64,000 nucleotides of DNA, from contig NC_068939.1 in the NCBI RefSeq assembly GCF_016801865.2, positions 73,522,100 through 73,586,099 on the forward strand, given 5' to 3'. Source of the DNA: Culex pipiens pallens. Lineage: Eukaryota; Arthropoda; Insecta; Diptera; Culicidae. The notes under the pieces were generated by a model that saw nothing but the letters and a program-made list of their open reading frames with translations, searched no databases and was not told the origin of the DNA. Position numbers and translations under genes: made by a program. Shown here one piece after another: positions 58,243-64,000 of the stretch. Every line of letters begins with the position of its first letter. The stretch's first letter is position 1.

Positions 58243-58856
58243 CGGTCGAACTAAATTAACTTTATTTTTAAAATGCAAAATCAGATTTTTGTCTGACATG
58301 AAATTTGTGATCTTTCGTAAAAAAAATATATTTTTTTATAAAATCTAAAACTAACATTAAAAAACAAACGTTGACTTTCGAAAGAAAAATATATTTAAAA
58401 AAACATCTATAACATGATGGTAAAACTTTTTTTGATAATGTTTTCAAAGTGTTCCGAACAAACAATTTGTAATTTTTTAATCACTGAAACTATAGAACAA
58501 ATATCATTTTTTAAATAATTTTCTTTACGTAAATTGATATTTAGTGTTAAAAAGTGAAATAAAAAATTAGTATTTTTTAAATAGTGTACAGTGTACACAC
58601 TAAATTATCCACTAAATATGTACACGGAAAAAGTCTCAATTTTTTTATTTGACTTTTTTACAAAATGTTGAATCGCCAAAACATGTGATGTGAAAATATT
58701 TTATGAAGAAAACAATAACCGAGCTTTTTTTTGGAACGCTGATATTTTTTTCTCAATTTTTTGTCTTTTTTGATAGACCTCTTAATGTTTAAATTTTGTG
58801 AAAATATAATAAGCTCTAATTTTCAACTCGCGATATTTCAAAACCGATAAAGCCTT
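58243..58856. other. AT-rich intergenic stretch
   Basis: Very AT-rich. No coding exon or element ends recognised. Confidence 0.35.
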
Positions 58857-59125
58857 CTGAGCCAAGTGAAAAAATATAATTTAACCCAAAAATAACGAAC
58901 TCCTCGTCAGCGTGTCCTGATGCAAACAATGATCAAAGTCGAGCTGTCACAGCCCTGCGAAATATGTTGACTAACATATCGGGCGGTCAGTTACAAAAAA
59001 CAGCTAGAAGTCGCATGAGAAAAAAATGCTAGAAAGAGATAGGAAATCTGATGCAAACAATCGCCCAGCGGCCATGTAAAACTTATTTAATTGTGTTGGT
59101 AAATTTCTGTCAACAAAGCCTATTG
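58857..59125. mobile_element. AAGGCTT-type MITE, copy 2
   Basis: Body words CTCGTCAGCGTGTCCTGATG, GCTGTCACAGCCCTGCGAAA and GAAAGAGATAGGAAATCTGA match 17634-17913. The ends are more diverged than in copy 1. Confidence 0.55.
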
Positions 59126-59340
59126 GTTCAATTTTCAATGTTAATAAATCAAATCCAACATTTTGAAATGTTTTTTTTTCAAAAGGTGGAGTCTAATATT
59201 TCAAAATTATTTTGATTGAAGACAGCAGAAAATTTCGCAAAGGTTTAATTTTCCAACACTAAAAATCGAACAATTAGTTTACGAAATATCGCGAGTTGAA
59301 AATTAGGGTCAACACTGAGAAAAACTTATTTTTCACTCAA

Positions 59341-61272
59341 GAGCAGTTCTCTAGGATTTCGGTCATTCGATTTTTTTTGTATTTTTTAATCCGACTGAAA
59401 CTTTTTTGGTGCCTTCGGTATGCCCAAAGAAGCCATTTTGCATCATTAGTTTGTCCATATAATTTTCCATACAAATTCGGCAGCTGTCCATACAAAAATG
59501 ATGTATGAAAATTCAAAAATCTGTATCTTTTGAAGGAATTTTTTGATCGATTTGGTGTCTTCGGCAAAGTTGTAGGTATGGATACGGACTACACTGGAAA
59601 AAAATAATACACGGTAAAAAAAATTTGGTGATTTTTTTATTTAACTTTTTATCACTAAAACTTGATTTACAAAAAAACACTATTTTTAATTTTTTTTATT
59701 TTTTGATATGTTTTAGAAGGCATAAAATGCCAACTTTTCAGAAATTTCCAGGTTGTGCAAAAAATCACTGACCGAGTTATGAATTTTTTAATCAATACTG
59801 ATTTTTTCAAAAAATCGAAATTTTGGTCGTAAAAATTTTTCAACTTCATTTTTCGATGTAAAATCAAATTTGCAATCAAAAAGTACTTTACTGAAATTTT
59901 GATAAAGTGCACCGTTTTCAAGTTATAGCCATATTTAAGTGACTTTTTTGAAAATAGTCGCAGTTTTTCATTTTTTTAAATTAGTGCACATGTTTGCCCA
60001 GTTTTGAAAAAAATATTTTTGAAAAGCTGAGAAAATTCTCTATATTTTGCTTATTTGGACTTTGTTGATACGACCTTTAGTTGCTGAGATATTGCAATGC
60101 AAAGGTTTAAAAACAGGAAAATTGATGTTTTCTAAGTTTCACCCAAACAACCCACCATTTTCTATCGTCAATATCTCAGCAACTAATGGTCCGATTTTCA
60201 ATGTTAATATATGAAACATTTGTGAAATTTTCCGATCTCTTCGAAAAAAATATTTTTGGAATTTTCAAATCAAGACTAACATTTCACAAAGGCCAAACAT
60301 TCAATATTACGCCCTTTTAAAATGTTTGTCTTGATTTGAAAATTCCAAAAATATTTTTTTCGAAAAGATCGGAAAATTTCACAATTGTTTCATATATTAA
60401 CATTGAAAATCGGACCATTAGTTGCTGAGATATTGACGATAGAAAATGGTGGGTTGTTTGGGTGAAACTTAGAAAACATCAATTTTCCTGTTTTTAAACC
60501 TTTGCATTGCAATATCTCAGCAACTAAAGGTCGTATCAACATAGTCCGAATAAGCAAAATATAGAGAATTTTCTCAGCTTTTCAAAAATATTTTTTTCAA
60601 AACTGGGCAAACATGTGCACTAATTTAAAAAAATGAAAAACTGCGACTATTTTCAAAAAAGTCACTTAAATATGGCTATAACTTGAAAACGGTGCACTTT
60701 ATCAAAATTTTAGTAAAGTACTTTTTGATTGCAAATTTGATTTTACATCGAAAAATGAAGTTGAAAAATTTTTACGACCAAAATTTCGATTTTTTGAAAA
60801 AATCAGTATTGATTAAAAAATTCATAACTCGGTCAGTGATTTTTTGCACAACCTGGAAATTTCTGAAAAGTTGGCATTTTATGTCTTCTAAAACATATCA
60901 AAAAATAAAAAAAATTAAAAATAGTGTTTTTTTGTAAATCAAGTTTTAGTGATAAAAAGTTAAATAAAAAAATCACCAAATTTTTTTTTACCGTGTATTA
61001 TTTTTTCCAGTGTAGTCCGTATCCATACCTACAACTTTGCCGAAGACACCAAATCGATCAAAAAATTCCTTCAAAAGATACAGATTTTTGAATTTTCATA
61101 CATCATTTTTGTATGGACAGCTGCCGAATTTGTATGGAAAATTATATGGACAAACTAATGATGCAAAATGGCTTCTTTGGGCATACCGAAGGCACCAAAA
61201 AAGTTTCAGCCGGATTAAAAAATACAAAAATTAAAATTGAAGAAAAAAGACCGATTTCGTAGAGAATTGCTC
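59341..61272 (-). mobile_element. Foldback element copy 6, B-to-A orientation, full length
   Basis: Type B left end GAGCAGTTCTCTAGGATTTC and complement of type A at right are flanked by TCAA (59337-59340, 61273-61276). Near-perfect arms of about 960 bp meet close to 60270-60300. This is the best preserved copy and the one to use for a family consensus. Confidence 0.9.
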
Positions 61273-61604
61273 TCAATGTAAACTTAAAGAGGCTGTCGAA
61301 TGTTATGTAACTAACGTTTATAAAGTTTATACAGTAGATATCGATTTCGAGCAATCAATGTCAAAATACCTTTCTCAAGGAGAGAGACACTCTCTAATCT
61401 ATCATCGTCCAAACAGAGATATCCCAATACGAACGTTGCTTATCACCACGAGACAGATCAATCAAAATCTCAAGAGTGACCTTCAAGGGAACCGAACTGC
61501 CTCAGCTAATGATGAGCTTGCTAAAACCAGAAAATTGTCACCATCATACGCAGGTTGGGCTGCTGCTGAACTAAAATTAGCACATGAAATCAATATTTAT
61601 TACC

Positions 61605-61802
61605 TCAATTTTTCACTTCCCCACTAGTGCTGCGCTGCTGCGACGCTGAAAAGTTATAATTCGATTCCGTCCTGACGGTGGTGGCGACGAGCTGAATTCG
61701 CGTCACCAATCCGCGATGATGGAGGCAAATTCGACCAGACCAGACCTTCCGGAGCAGGTCGGTTGACAAATGGGTATCGATTTCTTCCAGTCTTTCATAC
61801 AC
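61605..61802 (-). other. Candidate terminal coding exon
   Basis: A minus-strand frame starting VYERLEEIDTHLSTDLLRKV and ending SGEVKN-stop is preceded by an AACGCAG acceptor-like site and followed within about 15 bases by AATAAA. Plausible as a last exon, but I recognise no domain and the polypyrimidine tract is poor. Confidence 0.22.
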
Positions 61803-62637
61803 GCTGCGTTGGCAAATCCCCCCCTTTTCCAGGAATAATCACCTGTATTTGCACGACGGCAGCGGGGTTAGACTAGCTTTAGCGCGATTATATGCAGCAA
61901 GAAAACGGATTAGCCGGGAGACCCGGGGAAGCCAAACCAGCTCTGGGAGATCAGGGAAGCACCATAAGGTGGGGAACGTCCAGGGTGGTCAGCTGTTTTT
62001 CGAAATTGGTATTTATGCAAAAAAATCTCAAACAATAGTTTAGTAACATTTCAGTTTTGTTGTAGTTTATAATAGGTTGAGGTTTTGCAGAATTCTTGAG
62101 AAAATGTAAAAGATTTTTTTTTCAGAAGATCTGGCAACACTGCCAATAAATATGATCATATAATACAATTCAATGTAAATCCGAATGAACCAAAATACCC
62201 GTTGTTTGTCACGTGACAGTAATTTAAAAATATTTTTAAAGTAATCTTATGAATTCGAAGAACTGGCACCCCTTCCAAGAGTTGCATTTGAGTTGAATTT
62301 AAATGACGGATGCTGCAAATTTTGATGAATTTTACTTCCAGTATTGTTTTTCGATACCATTCGAGAGTACTTGAACAATGATTCCGATGAGACAAATAGT
62401 TTGAAGATCTGGCAACACTGTCACGATATTACCAAAAATAACGCAAAATCAGCGGAACAAACTGTCCCCAAAAGACGTGTGTCCACCCTGGTCACACGGA
62501 ACTCTAAGAAGATTAGAGAAGACCCGGAGCGGAAACACGCCCACCTCGCGTTAGATCGAACTTTTCGTTTAAAAGAAGAAGAGTGCAACATCTCCAGCGA
62601 TCGATTTTCTGGAGTCGGATTTTGTTGTGTAAACAAA

Positions 62638-62709
62638 CTTGGCGGCGATGGCCTTGAACTGCTGGCGCAGATTCTCACCGGCCACGGCCAATTTGGGGAG
62701 GAAACCAGA
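62638..62709 (-). other. Candidate short coding exon
   Basis: The minus-strand reading SGFLPKLAVAGENLRQQFKA then IAAK uses only codons favoured in GC-rich insect genes (GCC, GTG, CTG, CAG, AAG). It ends at a possible donor (CCAA/GTTTGT). No ATG or acceptor is visible upstream, so status is unresolved. Confidence 0.25.
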
Positions 62710-63841
62710 AATAAACAAATTATATCAATTAGAGAAGGCACGCGAGTGTAGTGCACGTCGGGCCTTTCCGGACTCTCCCTCTCTCTCTCTCACTCCAGAG
62801 CCATTGTTGGTAAACATTGAAGCTGGTTGGGTCAAGGTTCTGGAGAAAAAGGTTAGAAGATTGTGGTTTTGTAGTTTTTTGGGTTCTTCGATTTTTTAAC
62901 AAAATAATAGAAACTTTTATGAATCGGTAACGATCGTACGGTTTCTAAAGAAGTTTTTTTGAGGTAATCAAATTGGCACCAACCTTATAATACGACAGCC
63001 TTGATTTCGAGTCTTGAGCACGTTGCGTGCGGTGACTTTCGATGGATTACCGGGGTTGCCGGAAAAGATTGAACGTTACCACGTCGGTTCCAATGGTTAG
63101 CGCAACGATTGCTGTTGTTTTGAAGCGTCAGTGAAAGTTGTTGCCAACTTGAGTAGGCGCGCCACTTGGTCGAAAGTCGGTCTAAAAGAACTCCTTGAGC
63201 GACCAGGGAGACCCCTCTCATTAGGGTTTCATTAAAACGCTCTCAATTCATAAACAGACATTCAAAACTGAACTCTCCACAAGGTAACGGACCATATATC
63301 ACCGCGGGCACAGCAGCGTCGACTGACGGATGGGTTCCGGTTTACAACCTTATATGACCTGCACAAACCGTTTGCTTCCGAAAAAAGAAGCACTCTTGAA
63401 AAATTCGAATAAAACGCTCTCGCGCGTCCATGCTCCAGTAATCTCATCAAGGCAAAAGTCAAACATTCAGACTATTCAACGGACCACGAACGCAACTTGG
63501 AAAGAAGCTTATATTACGGCGGAGTCGTGGCTGCCCCGTGGACCATCATTCATGTGATGATGTGATGCCTCCGTGCCGTGCCATGGCGATGATTATATGA
63601 TGAAGAAATCCAAAACGCTTAATTACCATTGCGCGTACGTACGCAAGTACAGAGCACACACCTTCAATGAAGTTGCGCGCGCGCGCACACACACCCAAGT
63701 TGTTGTTATTGTTCAAATGAAAAGCTGTTAATGTTAACAATTGAAATGTGAGTTTGCATCAACGATTTCAATTTCTCCAAATTGATTTATCAGATTAAAC
63801 ATTTGAAAAAGATGAAGTGGGCTTGTGTTATGATCTTAGTA

Positions 63842-64000
63842 CAGTCTAGACTCGATTATCCGAAGGCCTCGAAAAAAATCACTTCGGATAATCGAATCAC
63901 GAAAAAAAAATTCTATGCGTTACCTAATTTTTGGTTGCCGAGTTTAATTATGACCCCTAAACTACGCTAAAATGATTAAGAATTTTCAATTTCAAGATGG
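63842..64000 (+). mobile_element. Pogo/Tigger-like left end, cut by window edge
   Basis: CAGTCTAGACTCGATTATCC follows a TA (63840-63841), and an inverted GGATAATCGA word follows at about 63886. This resembles pogo-type termini. The remainder lies beyond the window. Confidence 0.5.

Larger units (their letters stand above)
61277..63838. other. Intergenic region with scattered exon-like patches
   Basis: Contains several GC-richer patches (61620-62000, 62450-62720, 62990-63560). Minus-strand patches with coding-like codon use are listed separately. Microsatellites (GC/CA)n lie near 63676-63694. No complete gene model can be built. Confidence 0.35.

Noticed and set aside
59337..59567. A 65-76-residue protein (GQLPNLYGKLYGQTNDAKWL...) that recurs with high similarity at 15068, 15950, 29244, 37513, 38752, 59337 and 61037
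   Set aside because: Each occurrence lies in the arm of a foldback element and appears in both arms in opposite orientation. The similarity reflects repeat identity and not a protein under selection.
62344..62751. 135-residue + strand frame
   Set aside because: Starts on a non-ATG codon, contains no domain, and its GC-rich part reads more convincingly as coding on the opposite strand.

Overview
The window looks like gene-poor nuclear DNA from a dipteran, most likely a culicine mosquito (Culex-like). The evidence is intron-bearing insect-type genes with short introns, tRNA-derived SINEs, an RTE-clade LINE, ORF1-only LINE copies and a very dense population of miniature inverted-repeat and foldback DNA elements. 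Species assignment is inference; nothing here is bacterial or viral.

Two host genes can be modelled with confidence. (1) A secreted thyroglobulin type-1 repeat protein on the + strand, six coding exons between 3318 and 8505 and 385 residues after splicing. (2) A testis-specific-serine-kinase-like protein kinase on the - strand, two exons between 26577 and 27825 and 397 residues. A few short exon-like stretches (36317-36513, 62638-62709, 61605-61802) are only candidates.

The rest is mostly mobile DNA. The dominant family is a 1.1-2.1 kb palindromic element with termini GAGCA(A/G)TTCTCT: copies at 524-2516, 10096-12000 (truncated), 15030-16177, 29234-31359, 37616-39100, 45267-47660 and 59341-61272. 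Four copies have clear 4-bp target duplications (TATT, ATAT, TACT, TCAA). A second family at 22572-23989 shares the GAGCAATTC end and a 4-bp duplication (CATA). Nested inside or beside them are a hAT-type element with an 8-bp duplication (10609-11649), a TTAA-flanked 1.4-kb palindrome (45768-47168), several TA-flanked MITEs, Harbinger-like G-rich MITEs with 3-bp duplications (5091, 9837, 24046), a 629/628-bp pair in the introns of the thyroglobulin gene (5931, 7472), a 666-bp foldback (51359-52024) and tRNA-derived SINEs (1307, 44752).

Retroelements: an RTE-type LINE with an uninterrupted 1017-codon endonuclease/reverse transcriptase ORF lies on the - strand (52116-55169), with six copies of a 28-bp motif upstream. 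Two separate LINE copies (48262-49340 and 56475-58228) carry only ORF1 (gag-like, zinc knuckles), each between perfect 13-14-bp target duplications. They resemble half-LINEs.

Simple and local repeats: a 115-bp satellite array (about 35290-35965) bracketed by an identical 44-bp direct repeat, a 572-bp tandem duplication (43546-44691), and microsatellites. The interval 24.4-29.2 kb around the kinase gene has few recognisable transposons.

The strongest observations are: the defined A/B polarity of the foldback family, the TSD-bounded ORF1-only LINEs, and a MITE inserted three bases into an intron so that the duplicated TA preserved the splice donor.
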